Assembly: GCA_021325525.1 (NCBI GenBank)
Contig: JAJPHB010000077.1
Span: 62,001-126,000, forward strand
DNA from: Alphaproteobacteria bacterium
GTDB lineage: Bacteria; Pseudomonadota; Alphaproteobacteria; ATCC43930; CGMCC-115725
Direction of reading: 5' to 3'
Length of the DNA: 64,000 bases
The notes below the pieces were generated by a model that saw only the letters and a list, made by a program, of their open reading frames with translations, searched no databases and was not told where the DNA came from. Made by a program: the position numbers and the translations under genes. The stretch's first letter is position 1; each line of letters starts with the position of its first letter. Below are positions 24,973 to 36,542 of the stretch, piece after piece.

Positions 24973-25332
24973 TCATTGCTGGAGGTTGCGCCGGTTCATC
25001 TCGTCGCTGAGGGCGCGCTGCTCGGTGTCGAGCGTCCGCAACTGGCTCTCGACCCGGTTGTATTCGCGGCGCAGTTGCTGGTCGTTGAGGCGGCGCACCT
25101 GCTGCTGCATCGTCTGCAGGCCGTTGCCGTCGTTTCCGTAATTGTTGTTGTAATTACCGCTGCTGCCCGAATAGCCCTGCGAGTTTCCGTACTCGTTGTA
25201 ATTCTGCCCTTGGTTCTGGTTATTGATGGCATTGTCGAGATTGCGGATGATACCCTTCACGTCCTGCGCCATCGCCGGCTCGGCCACGGCCAAAAAGCCG
25301 GCCGCAAGGGTGATGATCGCTGTCCTTTTCAT
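24973..25332 (-). CDS. Secreted Q/N-rich small protein, unknown
   Basis: 119-residue protein with a clear signal peptide (KRTAIITLAAGFLAVAEPAMA, cleavage before QDV). The mature part starts with a 50-residue stretch dominated by asparagine, glutamine, glycine, serine and tyrosine (for example NNQNQGQNYNEYG), followed by a heptad-like helical end (QQQVRRLNDQQLRREYNRVE) that is likely a coiled coil. I recognise no family. Low-complexity composition sets it apart from its neighbours. Possibly a surface or periplasmic scaffold protein, by inference. Confidence 0.65.
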   Translation of the reverse strand: MKRTAIITLAAGFLAVAEPAMAQDVKGIIRNLDNAINNQNQGQNYNEYGNSQGYSGSSGNYNNNYGNDGNGLQTMQQQVRRLNDQQLRREYNRVESQLRTLDTEQRALSDEMNRRNLQQ

Positions 25333-25479
25333 GCCGAATACTCCGGTATCCTCAGGGTGGTCTCTTCCTGCTAACGCGGGCTCCGCGGCGATGTTTCGGG
25401 GTCGGCCGGTCTAGCGTCTGCGGGAAAAAGCGGATATTTGTGGGGTCGGCGCGCCGCTTTCCGCGTCGATGAGGATGTC

Positions 25480-26865
25480 ATGACGAAGCCGTGGACCCCC
25501 GACAGTTGGCGGGCAAGACCGATCAAGCAGGCGCCGGACTACCCGGATGCCGGGGCCGTCGAGGCGGTCGAGCGAACCTTGCGAAACTATCCGCCGCTGG
25601 TCTTCGCGGGCGAGGCGCGGCGCCTCAAGGCGCTTCTCGCCGATGTCGCGGACGGCAAGGCGTTTCTGCTGCAGGGCGGCGACTGCGCCGAGAGCTTCGC
25701 CGAGTTCCATCCCAACAACATTCGCGATACGTTCCGCGTGCTGCTGCAAATGGCGGTTGTCCTGACCTTCGGCGCCGCCTGTCCCGTCGTCAAGGTCGGG
25801 CGCCTTGCCGGGCAGTTCGCCAAGCCCCGCTCCTCGGAGGTCGAGGTGCGGGATGGGGTCACGCTGCCGGCCTATCGCGGCGACATCATCAACGGCGCGG
25901 AGTTCACGGCGGAGGCGCGGCGCCCCGACCCCCAGCGCATGATCCAGGCCTTCAGCCAGTCGGCGGCGACGCTCAATCTGCTGCGCGCCTTCGCCCAGGG
26001 CGGCTATGCCGACCTGCACCGCGTTCATGCCTGGAACCAGGGCTTCGTCGCCAACTCGCCGCAGGGCGAGCAATATCAGGAGCTGGCCGACCGCCTCAGC
26101 GAGACGCTCGACTTCATGGCGGCATGCGGCCTCACCTCGGAGACGACGCGCGAGATCCGCGAGACGGATTTCTTCACCTCGCACGAGGCGCTGCTGCTTC
26201 CCTACGAGCAGGCGATGACGCGCATCGATTCGACGAGCGGCGACTGGTACGACTGCTCGGCGCATCTCCTCTGGATCGGCGACCGGACGCGGCAGCTCGA
26301 CGGCGCCCATGTCGAGTTCCTGCGCGGCGTCAAGAACCCGGTCGGCATGAAATGCGGGCCCTCGCTCGACCCCGCCGACCTCCTCCGCCTCATCGACCGC
26401 CTCAACCCCGCGAACGAGGCGGGCCGCCTCACCCTCGTGTCGCGCATGGGCGCCGACAAGGTAGAGGCGAAGCTGCCGGCGCTCATCCGCGCCGTCGAGC
26501 GCGAGGGCCGCAAGGTCGTCTGGTGCTGCGATCCCATGCATGGCAACACCGTCACCTCCTCGACGGGCTACAAGACGCGCTCCTTCGACCGCATTCTTGC
26601 CGAGGTCAAGGGCTTCTTCGCGGTGCACGCAGCCGAGGGCAGCTATGCGGGCGGCGTCCATTTCGAGATGACCGGCCAGGACGTCACCGAATGCATCGGC
26701 GGCGCGCAGGCGATCACCGAGACGGGGCTCGCCGACCGCTATCACACGGTCTGCGATCCGCGCCTCAATGCGAGCCAGGCGCTGGAGCTCTCCTTCCTCA
26801 TCGCCGATGCGCTGAAGAAGGAGCGGCGGAGCCAGCAGCTCCGCCAGGCGAGCGCTGCCGAGTAG
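25480..26865 (+). CDS. aroG: Class II (plant-type) DAHP synthase
   Basis: 461-residue 3-deoxy-7-phosphoheptulonate synthase, first step of the shikimate pathway, condensing PEP and erythrose 4-phosphate. Class II features: [16 protein letters not shown] with the metal-binding cysteine, [26 protein letters not shown] with the metal histidine, and [18 protein letters not shown] near the end. Length is normal for the plant-type family. ATG 25480 is preceded by GAGG five bases upstream; an ATG at 25438 would add a poorly matching leader. The nicotinate phosphoribosyltransferase gene starts 19 bp downstream. Confidence 0.95.
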   Translation: MTKPWTPDSWRARPIKQAPDYPDAGAVEAVERTLRNYPPLVFAGEARRLKALLADVADGKAFLLQGGDCAESFAEFHPNNIRDTFRVLLQMAVVLTFGAACPVVKVGRLAGQFAKPRSSEVEVRDGVTLPAYRGDIINGAEFTAEARRPDPQRMIQAFSQSAATLNLLRAFAQGGYADLHRVHAWNQGFVANSPQGEQYQELADRLSETLDFMAACGLTSETTREIRETDFFTSHEALLLPYEQAMTRIDSTSGDWYDCSAHLLWIGDRTRQLDGAHVEFLRGVKNPVGMKCGPSLDPADLLRLIDRLNPANEAGRLTLVSRMGADKVEAKLPALIRAVEREGRKVVWCCDPMHGNTVTSSTGYKTRSFDRILAEVKGFFAVHAAEGSYAGGVHFEMTGQDVTECIGGAQAITETGLADRYHTVCDPRLNASQALELSFLIADALKKERRSQQLRQASAAE

Positions 26866-26884
26866 GAGGAGCGAGGGCGGTCCG

Positions 26885-28057
26885 ATGAGCGCCGATGGGA
26901 CTCCGCGGGGCGCGCGCAACGGCCGCGAGCAGGCGACGCGTCCCGAGGACGTGCCGGTCCTCACCGACCAGTATTTCTTGAAGACCAAGGAGGTGGTGCG
27001 CCGCTTCGGCGATCGCCGCGCCACCTATGCCGTCTTCATGCGGCGGCCGGTCATCTGCACGCCGCGGCTCTTCGTCGAGTTCCTCGAAGCGATGGCGGCC
27101 GACCGCAAGACGCGCTTCGATATCGAGCTGAACTACGCCGAAGGAGAGTGGGTCGGCGCCGGCGAGGCGATGATGTACATCTCGGGCTCGCTCTACCATC
27201 TCGTCGATCTCGAAACGCTGTTCCTGCAGAAGCTCGGCGCCCCTTGCGTTGCCGCCTACAACGCCTATGCGATGTGCGTCGATTTGCCGAAGGTGGCCTT
27301 CCTCGCCATGGATGCCCGCCATTGCGCCGGCGCCGAGATGGCGGCGATGATGGCCTATGCCGCGGCGGTCGGCTCGGCGGCGGCGCGGCGCGATGCCGGG
27401 GCCGTCGGCTTCATCGCCAATGCGACGGATGCGACGGCCCATTATTTCGGCAACGAGAAGGGGCGGGGCACCATGCCCCACGCGCTCATCGGCTATGCCG
27501 GCTCGACCCTGCGCGCGGCCGAGATGTTCCGCGAGGCGCATCCCGACGAGAATCTGACGGTGCTCGTCGACTATTTCGGCCGCGAGGTGACCGACACGCT
27601 CGAAGTCTGCCGGCGCTTCCCCGATCTCGCCGCCGCGGGCAGCCTCGCCATTCGCCTCGACACGCATGGCGGCCGCTATCTCGAAGGGCTCGATCTGGCC
27701 AAATCCTACGACGTGCTGGAGCGCCATGCGCCAAAGGCGATCCGCGGCTACCGCACCGAGGCGGAGCTGCGCTACCTCGTCGGCACCGGCGTCTCGGCGG
27801 CGGCGATCTGGCATGTCCGCCGGGCGCTCGACGATGCCGGCTTCCCGCGGGTGAAGATCATCGCCAGCTCGGGCTTCGTCCCGGCGAAATGCCGGATGAT
27901 GGCGGTGGCCGAGGCACCCATCGACGTCATCGGCACCGGCTCCTACCTGCCGGAGGTGTGGTCGGAGACCTACGCCACCGCCGACATCGTCGCCTATGAC
28001 GACCGGCCGATGGTGAAAGCCGGGCGCGAGTTCCTGCTGAAGAAGCGCGACGGGTAG
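26885..28057 (+). CDS. pncB: Nicotinate phosphoribosyltransferase
   Basis: 390-residue protein of the nicotinate/nicotinamide phosphoribosyltransferase fold, salvaging nicotinate into NAD. Recognisable parts: VLTDQYFLKTKEVVRRFG at the entry, the central barrel with SLAIRLDTHGGRYLEGLDLA, the phosphate-binding VKIIASSGF and the closing PIDVIGTGSYLP. It is 19 bp after the DAHP synthase gene. Downstream at 28953 lies nadE, a later step of the same pathway, but on the far side of a vapBC module. Substrate preference between nicotinate and relatives is inferred. Confidence 0.8.
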   Translation: MSADGTPRGARNGREQATRPEDVPVLTDQYFLKTKEVVRRFGDRRATYAVFMRRPVICTPRLFVEFLEAMAADRKTRFDIELNYAEGEWVGAGEAMMYISGSLYHLVDLETLFLQKLGAPCVAAYNAYAMCVDLPKVAFLAMDARHCAGAEMAAMMAYAAAVGSAAARRDAGAVGFIANATDATAHYFGNEKGRGTMPHALIGYAGSTLRAAEMFREAHPDENLTVLVDYFGREVTDTLEVCRRFPDLAAAGSLAIRLDTHGGRYLEGLDLAKSYDVLERHAPKAIRGYRTEAELRYLVGTGVSAAAIWHVRRALDDAGFPRVKIIASSGFVPAKCRMMAVAEAPIDVIGTGSYLPEVWSETYATADIVAYDDRPMVKAGREFLLKKRDG

Positions 28058-28098
28058 GGCAGGGCCGCCATTTTCCGGTTCGATCGCAAGCTCGATCG

Positions 28099-28536
28099 TC
28101 AAGCACCTGGCAACGAGGCGAGGGCAATGATGTGGGCTGCGAGGTAAGGGTGCGACTTGACTGCGGCGAAAAATTGCCGGTCCGCCGTCACCAGCGGGAT
28201 CGAGCGCCGGACAGCGAGAGCCAGGTAAAGGCAGTCATGGGCCGGGTGGCGAAGGTCGATCGACAATTTGAGCGCGGCCGGTCCGAGTTCTCCGCAGGGG
28301 ATACGCTCGACAGGCGCCGCGCAAAGCCGCGCTATCCTGATCATCGCCTCCGGCTCGACGATCTCGCCTCGTGCCACCTTGACCCAGAGGATGTTGGCAC
28401 ATTCGGCCTCGATGAGGTCCGGTGCCGAGAGGCGAGACCGCGCGAGGGCGGCGGCACGCTCGCTGTCATGCTCCGCAATGACCCATTTCACGGCGACGCC
28501 AGCGTCGACGACGGCTTTCTCCGGATAGTCGGGCAC
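28099..28536 (-). CDS. vapC: VapC-type PIN-domain toxin
   Basis: 145-residue PIN-domain ribonuclease, toxin of a type II module. The acidic site is complete: D11 in VVDAGVAVKW, E43/E45 in LIEAECANILW, D100 in HPAHDCLYLALA and D118 in VTADRQF. The start codon is GTG. The antitoxin gene ends three bases upstream on the same strand, the normal antitoxin-first order. Like other VapC proteins it would cut a specific RNA and be held inactive by its partner; the actual target cannot be read from sequence. Confidence 0.9.
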   Translation of the reverse strand: MPDYPEKAVVDAGVAVKWVIAEHDSERAAALARSRLSAPDLIEAECANILWVKVARGEIVEPEAMIRIARLCAAPVERIPCGELGPAALKLSIDLRHPAHDCLYLALAVRRSIPLVTADRQFFAAVKSHPYLAAHIIALASLPGA

Positions 28537-28539
28537 CCG

Positions 28540-28785
28540 TCACTCGCCCTGATGCCGACGGTCGCGCTTCGCCCTCGCGATCTCTGCGCTGTCGCTGTGC
28601 TGCCGTCCCTTCATCTCCTCGCGCAGCCTTGCGGCCTCGATCCAAAAATTCTGGGAAGCGTCCCCGAGCGCCTCCTCGAGGATCGCGCGATGCTCGGCTT
28701 CCGCTGAACGACCGTGCTTGGCGGCGCGCGGCTTCAAGGCAGCCACAAGCCGGGCATCGACGCCCCGGACGGTCAACTGGCCCAA
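28540..28785 (-). CDS. vapB: FitA/VapB-type ribbon-helix-helix antitoxin
   Basis: 81-residue antitoxin: a ribbon-helix-helix DNA-binding amino end (LGQLTVRGVDARLVAALKPR, then RSAEAEHRAILEEALG) typical of the FitA family, followed by a toxin-wrapping carboxyl tail (REEMKGRQHSD). The TTG at 28785 is preferred: the family normally begins with this beta strand, and a 17-bp operator-like palindrome (28813-28829) would then lie just upstream. The ATG at 28833 would add 16 residues and put the palindrome inside the coding sequence; it cannot be excluded. Confidence 0.8.
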   Translation of the reverse strand: MGQLTVRGVDARLVAALKPRAAKHGRSAEAEHRAILEEALGDASQNFWIEAARLREEMKGRQHSDSAEIARAKRDRRHQGE

Positions 28786-28812
28786 TGTGCCGCCAATGCA
28801 AGCATGTGAGCG

Positions 28813-28829
28813 TGCTGTCAATGACAGCA
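28813..28829. promoter_or_regulatory. Palindromic vapBC operator candidate
   Basis: TGCTGTCA (28813-28820), one base, TGACAGCA (28822-28829): a perfect inverted repeat 28 bp upstream of the proposed antitoxin start. A partial copy of the half-site (GCTGTCA) recurs at 28864-28870. Type II antitoxins of the ribbon-helix-helix class bind such repeats to repress their own operon. It lies in the 167-bp divergent gap shared with nadE. Confidence 0.6.
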
Positions 28830-28952
28830 ACATAGGGATCCGCCGCGCCGCTTGTCGAGCATGGCTGTCATGCTGATCGGAGGACGCGCTCGCTCCGGCG
28901 CAGCGCCATTTTTTGACTGACGCCTTGCCGCCGACGTTCTACAGCTATCGCC

Positions 28953-30608
28953 ATGACCGACGCCCTCACCCTCGCGATCGCGCAGCTCGACCCCACTCTC
29001 GGCGACATCGACGGGAACATCGCGATGTTGCGTCGCGCCCGCGCCAGGGCGGCGGCGTTCGGCGCCGATCTCGTCATCGCCACCGAGCTGTGCGTTGCCG
29101 GCTACCCGCCGGAGGATCTCGTCCTCAAACCGGCCTTTCTTGAAGCCTGCGAGGCGGCGGTGCGGGACTTCGCGAAGGAGGTCCAGGCGGGGCCTGCCGT
29201 CCTGCTCGGCACGCCCTGGCGGCAGGACGGCAAGACCTACAACGCGGCGCTCCTTCTCGATCAGGGCAAGGTCGCGGCGATCCGCCTCAAGCACGAGCTG
29301 CCGAATTACGGCGTCTTCGACGAGAAGCGCGTCTTCGCGGCGGGGCCGGCGCCAGGGCCGGTGCCGTTCCGCGGCGTCCGCCTCGGCGTCATGGTGTGCG
29401 AGGATATGTGGCTGCCGGACGTGACCGAGACCTTGGCCGAGACGGGAGCCGAGCTGCTCCTTGTCATCAACGGCTCGCCCTTCGAGCATCAGAAGCGCGA
29501 CGAGCGCGTCGGGCTCGCCTGCGCCCGCATCAAGGAGAGCGGGCTGCCGCTTGTCTATGTCAACCAAATCTGCGGCCAGGACGAGCTCGTTTTCGACGGC
29601 GGCTCCTTCGCCCTCGATGCCGAATGCCGCCTCTGCGTGCAGGCGCCCGACTGGCGCGAGGCGGTGCTGCCGGTCCGCTTGCGCCGCGGCGCGGATGATC
29701 GCTGGACCGTCGACAAGGGCGAGCTCGCGCCGCCGACCGAAGGCCTCGAAGCCCTCTACCAGGCGATGATGCTGGGCCTGCGCGATTACGTCGTGAAGAA
29801 TGGCTTCCCGGGCGTCGTCCTCGGCCTCTCGGGCGGCATCGATTCGGCGCTGAGCGCGGCCGTCGCCGCCGACGCGCTCGGCCCCGACCGGGTGCATGCC
29901 GTCATGATGCCGTCGCCCTATACCTCGCGCGAGAGCCTTGAAGACGCCGCCGAGGTAGCGCGCCTTCTCGGCATCGAACTGCGCCAGATTGGCATCGGCC
30001 CTGCGATGTCGGCCTATGCCGGCATGCTGGCGCCCGCCTTTGCCGGGCGGCAAAGCGACATCACCGAGGAAAATCTGCAGTCGCGGGCGCGCGGCATGAC
30101 GCTGATGGCGCTCTCCAACAAATTCGGCTGGATGGTGCTGTCGACCGGCAACAAATCCGAGATGTCGGTCGGCTATGCGACGCTCTATGGCGATATGTGC
30201 GGCGGCTATTCCGTGCTGAAGGACGTCTATAAGACGACCGTCTTCGACCTGTCGCGCTGGCGCAACCAGCAGCTGCCGGCCAATGCGAAGGGCCCGGCGG
30301 GTCGCGTCATGCCCGAGCGCGTCATCACCAAGCCGCCCTCGGCCGAGCTGAAGCCCGACCAGACCGATCAGGACACGCTGCCGCCCTATGGCATTCTCGA
30401 CGACATCCTCGAATGCCTCGTCGAGCACGAGATGCCCGTCGGCAAGATCGTCGAGCGCGGCCATGACGAGGCGACGGTGCGGCAAGTCTGGCGCATGCTC
30501 GACCGCGCCGAATACAAGCGCCGCCAGGCGCCCCCCGGGGTCAAGCTGACGCGCCGCGCTTTCGGCCGCGACCGGCGCTATCCGATCACCAATCTCTTCC
30601 GCGCGTGA
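28953..30608 (+). CDS. nadE: Glutamine-hydrolysing NAD+ synthase
   Basis: 551-residue two-domain enzyme making NAD from deamido-NAD with glutamine. The amino-terminal nitrilase-type glutaminase domain (about 1-260) shows the catalytic triad: E45 in [16 protein letters not shown], a lysine in [12 protein letters not shown] and a cysteine in [10 protein letters not shown]. The synthase domain (from about 275) has the ATP pyrophosphatase loop [13 protein letters not shown] and [19 protein letters not shown]. The stop is seven bases before glnS, so both are co-transcribed. A TTGACT at 28913-28918 could be a -35 box, but no matching -10 is present. Confidence 0.95.
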   Translation: MTDALTLAIAQLDPTLGDIDGNIAMLRRARARAAAFGADLVIATELCVAGYPPEDLVLKPAFLEACEAAVRDFAKEVQAGPAVLLGTPWRQDGKTYNAALLLDQGKVAAIRLKHELPNYGVFDEKRVFAAGPAPGPVPFRGVRLGVMVCEDMWLPDVTETLAETGAELLLVINGSPFEHQKRDERVGLACARIKESGLPLVYVNQICGQDELVFDGGSFALDAECRLCVQAPDWREAVLPVRLRRGADDRWTVDKGELAPPTEGLEALYQAMMLGLRDYVVKNGFPGVVLGLSGGIDSALSAAVAADALGPDRVHAVMMPSPYTSRESLEDAAEVARLLGIELRQIGIGPAMSAYAGMLAPAFAGRQSDITEENLQSRARGMTLMALSNKFGWMVLSTGNKSEMSVGYATLYGDMCGGYSVLKDVYKTTVFDLSRWRNQQLPANAKGPAGRVMPERVITKPPSAELKPDQTDQDTLPPYGILDDILECLVEHEMPVGKIVERGHDEATVRQVWRMLDRAEYKRRQAPPGVKLTRRAFGRDRRYPITNLFRA

Positions 30609-30615
30609 TCAAGTT

Positions 30616-32301
<1,686 letters not shown>

Positions 32302-32471
32302 TGTCGTCATGGCCATCCAGTTCGTTCCGACCGATCCGGATCGCCGCGCCGCGCCGCTTCTCACGATGACGATCGCGGTCGGGACACGCCGTTCTTCGCA
32401 CTTGCAAAAGGCCGCGGCCGAATGATCTGTTGAGCCGGCGCGCCGCGCCGACCGAAGCCGCTGGACGAGAC

Positions 32472-33860
32472 ATGCCGCTCACCCTCTACAACACCATGAG
32501 CCGCCGGAAGGAGGAGCTCCGGCCGATCGACCCCCGGAATGTGCGGATGTATGTCTGCGGCCCGACGGTCTATGATTTTGCCCATATCGGCAATGCGCGG
32601 CCCGTCGTCGTCTTCGACGTGCTCTTCCGGCTGCTGCGGCGGGAATATGGCGAAGCGCACGTCACTTATGTCCGCAACATCACCGATGTCGAGGACAAGA
32701 TCAACGCGGCGGCGAAGGAGCGCGGCGAGACGATCCGCGACCTGACCGAACGCACGGCGAAGGCCTTCCGCGAGGATATGGCGGCGCTGGGCGCTTTGCC
32801 GCCGACGCATGAGCCGCGCGCCACCGAGCACATTCCCCAGATGATCGCGATGATCGCGACGCTCATCGCCCGCGGCCATGCCTATGAGGCGGAGGGTCAT
32901 GTCCTCTTCCAGATCGCGACGATGAAGGAGTACGGGCGCCTCTCGCGGCGGACGCTCGACGAAATGATCGACGGCGCCCGCGTCGAGGTCGCGCCCTACA
33001 AGCGCGACCCCGGCGATTTCGTCCTCTGGAAGCCCTCGCCGCCGGACCTCCCGGGCTGGGAGAGCCCCTGGGGCCGCGGCCGGCCGGGCTGGCACATCGA
33101 ATGCTCGGCCATGAGCGAGAGCCTCCTCGGCGAGCATTTCGACATCCATGGCGGCGGCCTCGACCTCATCTTCCCGCATCACGAGAACGAGATCGCGCAG
33201 AGCCTCTGCGCGCATGAGGGGCGGCCCTTCGTCGACATCTGGATGCATAACGGCTTCCTCACCGTCAGCGGCGAGAAAATGTCGAAATCGCTCGGCAATT
33301 TCGTCACCGTGCACGAGCTCCTCCGGGAATGGCCGGGCGAGGTCATCCGTCTCGCCCTGCTCTCCGGCCACTACCGCGAGCCGCTCGACTTCTCGGCCGA
33401 GCGGCTGGAGCAGGCGAAGCAGATGCTGGACCGCTTCTACCGGGCGATCGGCGAAGCGGCGAAGACGGGTACGCGGCTGCGGCACGATGATCACGAGCCC
33501 GCCGCGGTGATCGCCGCGCTCACCGACGATCTCAACACCCCGCTCGCTCTCGCCGGCATGCATGAGGCGCTGCACGCGCTGAATGCCAGCCTGCAGCGGG
33601 CGCCGGAAGAGGCGGCCGAGAAGGCCGCGATGCTCCGCGCCGGCGGGGCGCTGCTCGGCCTTCTGCAGCAGGATCCGGCACGCTGGCTCAAGGGCGAGGC
33701 GGACGATGCCGCCGCCATCGAGGACGCGATCCGGCGCCGCAACGCGGCGCGCAAGGCTAAGGACTTCGCCCTGGCCGACCGCATCCGCGCCGAGCTCGCG
33801 GGGCAGGGGATCGTCCTCGAGGACAAGCCCGGCGGCAAGACGGAGTGGCGGCGGGCGTAA
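32472..33860 (+). CDS. cysS: Cysteine--tRNA ligase
   Basis: 462-residue class I synthetase with a zinc cysteine C29 in [17 protein letters not shown], whose HIGN (38-41) is the HIGH motif, zinc-binding HIECSAM and HHENEIAQS, and the KMSKS loop in [12 protein letters not shown]. The carboxyl DALR-like helical part ends in the usual [11 protein letters not shown] segment. The 170-bp gap after glnS (32302-32471) contains no recognisable gene, promoter or hairpin, so it may be read through from nadE-glnS. Confidence 0.95.
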   Translation: MPLTLYNTMSRRKEELRPIDPRNVRMYVCGPTVYDFAHIGNARPVVVFDVLFRLLRREYGEAHVTYVRNITDVEDKINAAAKERGETIRDLTERTAKAFREDMAALGALPPTHEPRATEHIPQMIAMIATLIARGHAYEAEGHVLFQIATMKEYGRLSRRTLDEMIDGARVEVAPYKRDPGDFVLWKPSPPDLPGWESPWGRGRPGWHIECSAMSESLLGEHFDIHGGGLDLIFPHHENEIAQSLCAHEGRPFVDIWMHNGFLTVSGEKMSKSLGNFVTVHELLREWPGEVIRLALLSGHYREPLDFSAERLEQAKQMLDRFYRAIGEAAKTGTRLRHDDHEPAAVIAALTDDLNTPLALAGMHEALHALNASLQRAPEEAAEKAAMLRAGGALLGLLQQDPARWLKGEADDAAAIEDAIRRRNAARKAKDFALADRIRAELAGQGIVLEDKPGGKTEWRRA

Positions 33861-33921
33861 GCGCGGCCGGATCGCGAAGAGTGATAGAAGCCTCTCCCGC
33901 CTGCGCGAGTCCTTCTCAAAA

Positions 33922-33944
33922 CCCTCTCCCCTCCGGGGAGAGGG
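33922..33944 (+). repeat. Intergenic palindrome (CCCTCTCCCC type)
   Basis: CCCTCTCCCC, loop TCC, GGGGAGAGGG: a perfect 10-bp stem after cysS. It is followed by GGTGAGGGC, whose complement GCCCTCACCCC occurs at 34000-34010 next to the second palindrome, so the two elements face each other. No T-tract follows directly. Dispersed repeat with possible terminator function. Confidence 0.7.
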
Positions 33945-34014
33945 CAGGGTGAGGGCCTACCGGGTCTCACGGCGGCTCGGTGTCGGGCGGCGGCGACTTG
34001 CCCTCACCCCGCCG

Positions 34015-34034
34015 CTCCCCCGCAAGCGGGAGAG
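34015..34034 (+). repeat. Second intergenic palindrome, mirror of the first
   Basis: CTCCCCCGC, AA, GCGGGAGAG: nine-base arms with one mismatch, same family as the palindromes at 21880 and 33922. The 252-bp gap between cysS and the citramalate synthase gene (33861-34112) consists mostly of this facing pair; no other feature is seen in it. Confidence 0.6.
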
Positions 34035-34112
34035 GGAGGACTGCGGAAGAGGGAGACTCTCTTCTCAAGCTTTTCTTTGTCCGCGCCCTCTCTTTCGAGC
34101 TATAGACGCGCC

Positions 34113-35705
34113 ATGGCCGGGGAGCGGATTTATCTCTATGACACGACGCTGCGCGACGGGGCGCAGACGCAGGGGGTCGATTTCGGGCCTGCCGACAAGG
34201 CGGTGATCGCGCGCGAGCTCGACCGGCTCGGCATCGACTATATCGAAGGCGGCTGGCCCGGCGCCAACCCGACCGACGACGCGCTCTTCCGGGAGCCGCC
34301 GCGGCTGGGGCGGGCGCGGCTCGCCGCTTTCGGCATGACGCGGCGCGCGGGGCGGAGCGCCGCCAACGATCCGGGCCTCGCGGCGACGCTGGGCTGCGGC
34401 GCCCGCGTCGCCTGCCTCGTCGGCAAGAGCTGGGACTTCCAGGTCGAAACCGCGCTCGGCGTCTCGCTCGCGGAAAATCTCGCGATGATCGCCGAGAGCG
34501 TCGGCCTCGCGGCCTGCCGTCTCGACGAAACCCTCTTCGACGCCGAGCATTTTTTCGACGGCTACAAGGCCAATCCCGATTATGCGCTCTCCTGCCTTGC
34601 CGCGGCGCGCGATGCCGGCGCCCGCTGGATCGTGCTCTGCGACACCAATGGCGGGACGCTGCCGCACGAAGTCGAGGCAATCGTCCGCGAGGTCGTGCGC
34701 ACCGTGCCGGGCGAGCGCCTCGGCATCCATTGCCACAACGATACGGCCAATGCCGTCGCCAATTCCCTCGCCGCGATCCGCGCCGGGGCGCGGCAGGTGC
34801 AGGGCACGCTGAACGGCCTCGGCGAGCGCTGCGGCAATGCCGATCTTGTCGCGCTCCTGCCGTCGCTGATGCTGAAGATGGGTTATCGGACCGGCGTCTC
34901 GGAGGAGGCGCTGCGCGGCCTGACGCATCTCTCGCGGCTCATCGACGAGCGCCTCAACCGCGCGCCCGACCGCCACGCGGCCTATGTCGGCGAGGCCGCC
35001 TTCGCGCACAAGGCGGGGCTGCACGCCTCGGCCGTCGAGAAGGACCCGCGCTGCTACGAGCATATCGACCCCGCCGCCGTCGGCAACCGGCGCCATGTCG
35101 TCGTCTCCGACCAGGCAGGGCGCGCCAACCTCGTGACGCGCCTGCGCGATCTCGGGATCGAGGTCGCGGCCGACCATCCGAAGCTGGGCGCGCTGCTCGA
35201 CCTCGTGAAGCAGCGGGAATTCGCGGGCTATGCCTATGACGGCGCCGAGGCGAGCTTCGAGCTTCTGGCGCGTCGCGCTCTCGGCGCGGTGCCCGACTAC
35301 TTCCGCCTGACCAGCTTCCGCGTCATCGACGAGCGGCGCTGGAACGCGCGCGGCGAGCTGGTGACGCTCTCGGAGGCCACCATCAAGGTCGAGGTCGCGG
35401 GCGAGACGGCGATGACGGTCGCCGAAGGGAACGGACCCGTCAACGCGCTCGACACGGCGCTCCGCCAGGCCTTGACCCCGGCCTTTCCCGAGCTCGCGCA
35501 TATCCGCCTCACCGACTACAAGGTGCGCATCCTGACGCCGCAGGACGGCACCAAGGCGGTGACGCGCGTCATGATCGAGACGGCCGACGGCAAGGGCGAA
35601 AGCTGGTCGACGGTCGGCGTCTCGACCAATGTCATCGACGCCTCCTACAACGCGCTCCATGACAGCCTCACCTACAAGCTGTGGCGCGAGGGGCGGCGGG
35701 GGTGA
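34113..35705 (+). CDS. cimA: (R)-citramalate synthase
   Basis: 530-residue homocitrate-synthase-family enzyme condensing pyruvate and acetyl-CoA to citramalate, a threonine-independent route to isoleucine. The metal-binding entry LYDTTLRDGAQTQGVDF, the catalytic barrel with GIHCHNDTANAVANSLAAI and NGLGERCGNADL, and the carboxyl regulatory (LeuA dimer) domain from about residue 380 (TSFRVIDERRWNARG) match CimA rather than 2-isopropylmalate synthase. ATG 34113 fits the family start. The trmJ gene begins 56 bp after its stop. Feedback control by isoleucine through the regulatory domain is known for the family. Confidence 0.9.
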   Translation: MAGERIYLYDTTLRDGAQTQGVDFGPADKAVIARELDRLGIDYIEGGWPGANPTDDALFREPPRLGRARLAAFGMTRRAGRSAANDPGLAATLGCGARVACLVGKSWDFQVETALGVSLAENLAMIAESVGLAACRLDETLFDAEHFFDGYKANPDYALSCLAAARDAGARWIVLCDTNGGTLPHEVEAIVREVVRTVPGERLGIHCHNDTANAVANSLAAIRAGARQVQGTLNGLGERCGNADLVALLPSLMLKMGYRTGVSEEALRGLTHLSRLIDERLNRAPDRHAAYVGEAAFAHKAGLHASAVEKDPRCYEHIDPAAVGNRRHVVVSDQAGRANLVTRLRDLGIEVAADHPKLGALLDLVKQREFAGYAYDGAEASFELLARRALGAVPDYFRLTSFRVIDERRWNARGELVTLSEATIKVEVAGETAMTVAEGNGPVNALDTALRQALTPAFPELAHIRLTDYKVRILTPQDGTKAVTRVMIETADGKGESWSTVGVSTNVIDASYNALHDSLTYKLWREGRRG

Positions 35706-35761
35706 GAACGGTGCTATCGGCGCGCGCCGCGCCTCCGTTCCCCGGCGAAAGGCGCAGCTGA

Positions 35762-36532
35762 ATGGCCGGCACCGACTACCGCCGGCCGACCGTGACCGGC
35801 GGCCCCGCCATCATCCTCGTCGAGCCGCAGCTCGGCGAGAATATCGGCACGGCGGCGCGCGCCATGTTCAATTGCGGCCTCACCGACCTCCGCCTCGTGC
35901 GTCCGCGCGATGGCTGGCCATCGAAGAAGGCGAAAGCGGCGGCGAGCGGCGCCGATCCGGTGCTCGAGCGGGCGCGGCTCTTCGATACGCTCGACGCCGC
36001 GATCGGCGATCTTCAGCATGTCTATGCGACGACGGCGCGCGACCGCTACATGGTGAAGCGCGTCGTGACGCCGCGCCAGGCTGCGGGCGAGATGCGCGGC
36101 CTCATCGGCGCGGGGCAGGCTTGCGGCATTCTTTTCGGGCCGGAGCGGATGGGGCTCCTCAACGACCATCTGAGCCTCGCCGAGACGATCGTCACGGTGC
36201 CGCTCAACCCGTCCTTCTCTTCGCTCAACCTCGCCCAGGCCGTGCTGCTGATCGGCTATGAGTGGTTCACCGCGGGCGATGCCACGCCGCCCTCGGTGCT
36301 GCCGACCGGCAACAGCGAGCCCGCGACCAAGGAGGAGCTCCACCGCTTCTTCGAGCACCTCGAGGAGGAGCTCGACCGCAGCGGCTTCCTGCGCAACCTC
36401 GAAAAGCGCCCGAGCATGGTCCGCAACATCCGCAACCTCTTTCAGCGGGCGCACTGCACGGAGCAGGAGCTGCGCACGCTGCACGGCGTCATCACGGCCC
36501 TGGCCGGGCCGCGCGACCGCGACAGGAAGTGA
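35762..36532 (+). CDS. trmJ: tRNA ribose methyltransferase TrmJ-type (SPOUT)
   Basis: 256-residue SPOUT methyltransferase that 2'-O-methylates position 32 of tRNA. The TrmH-family motifs are ILVEPQLGENIGTAARAMFN (motif 1), GILFGPERMGLLNDHLSLA (motif 2) and TVPLNPSFSSLNLAQAV (motif 3) forming the trefoil knot and S-adenosylmethionine site. The carboxyl extension ending in RNLFQRAHCTEQELRTLHG is the TrmJ-specific helical part. It ends ten bases before the convergent membrane protein gene. Confidence 0.92.
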   Translation: MAGTDYRRPTVTGGPAIILVEPQLGENIGTAARAMFNCGLTDLRLVRPRDGWPSKKAKAAASGADPVLERARLFDTLDAAIGDLQHVYATTARDRYMVKRVVTPRQAAGEMRGLIGAGQACGILFGPERMGLLNDHLSLAETIVTVPLNPSFSSLNLAQAVLLIGYEWFTAGDATPPSVLPTGNSEPATKEELHRFFEHLEEELDRSGFLRNLEKRPSMVRNIRNLFQRAHCTEQELRTLHGVITALAGPRDRDRK

Positions 36533-36542
36533 GGCGCGGGTC

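Noticed and set aside
28913-28953. Promoter for nadE using TTGACT at 28913-28918
   Set aside because: No acceptable -10 box lies at the right spacing; left as an isolated -35-like hexamer.
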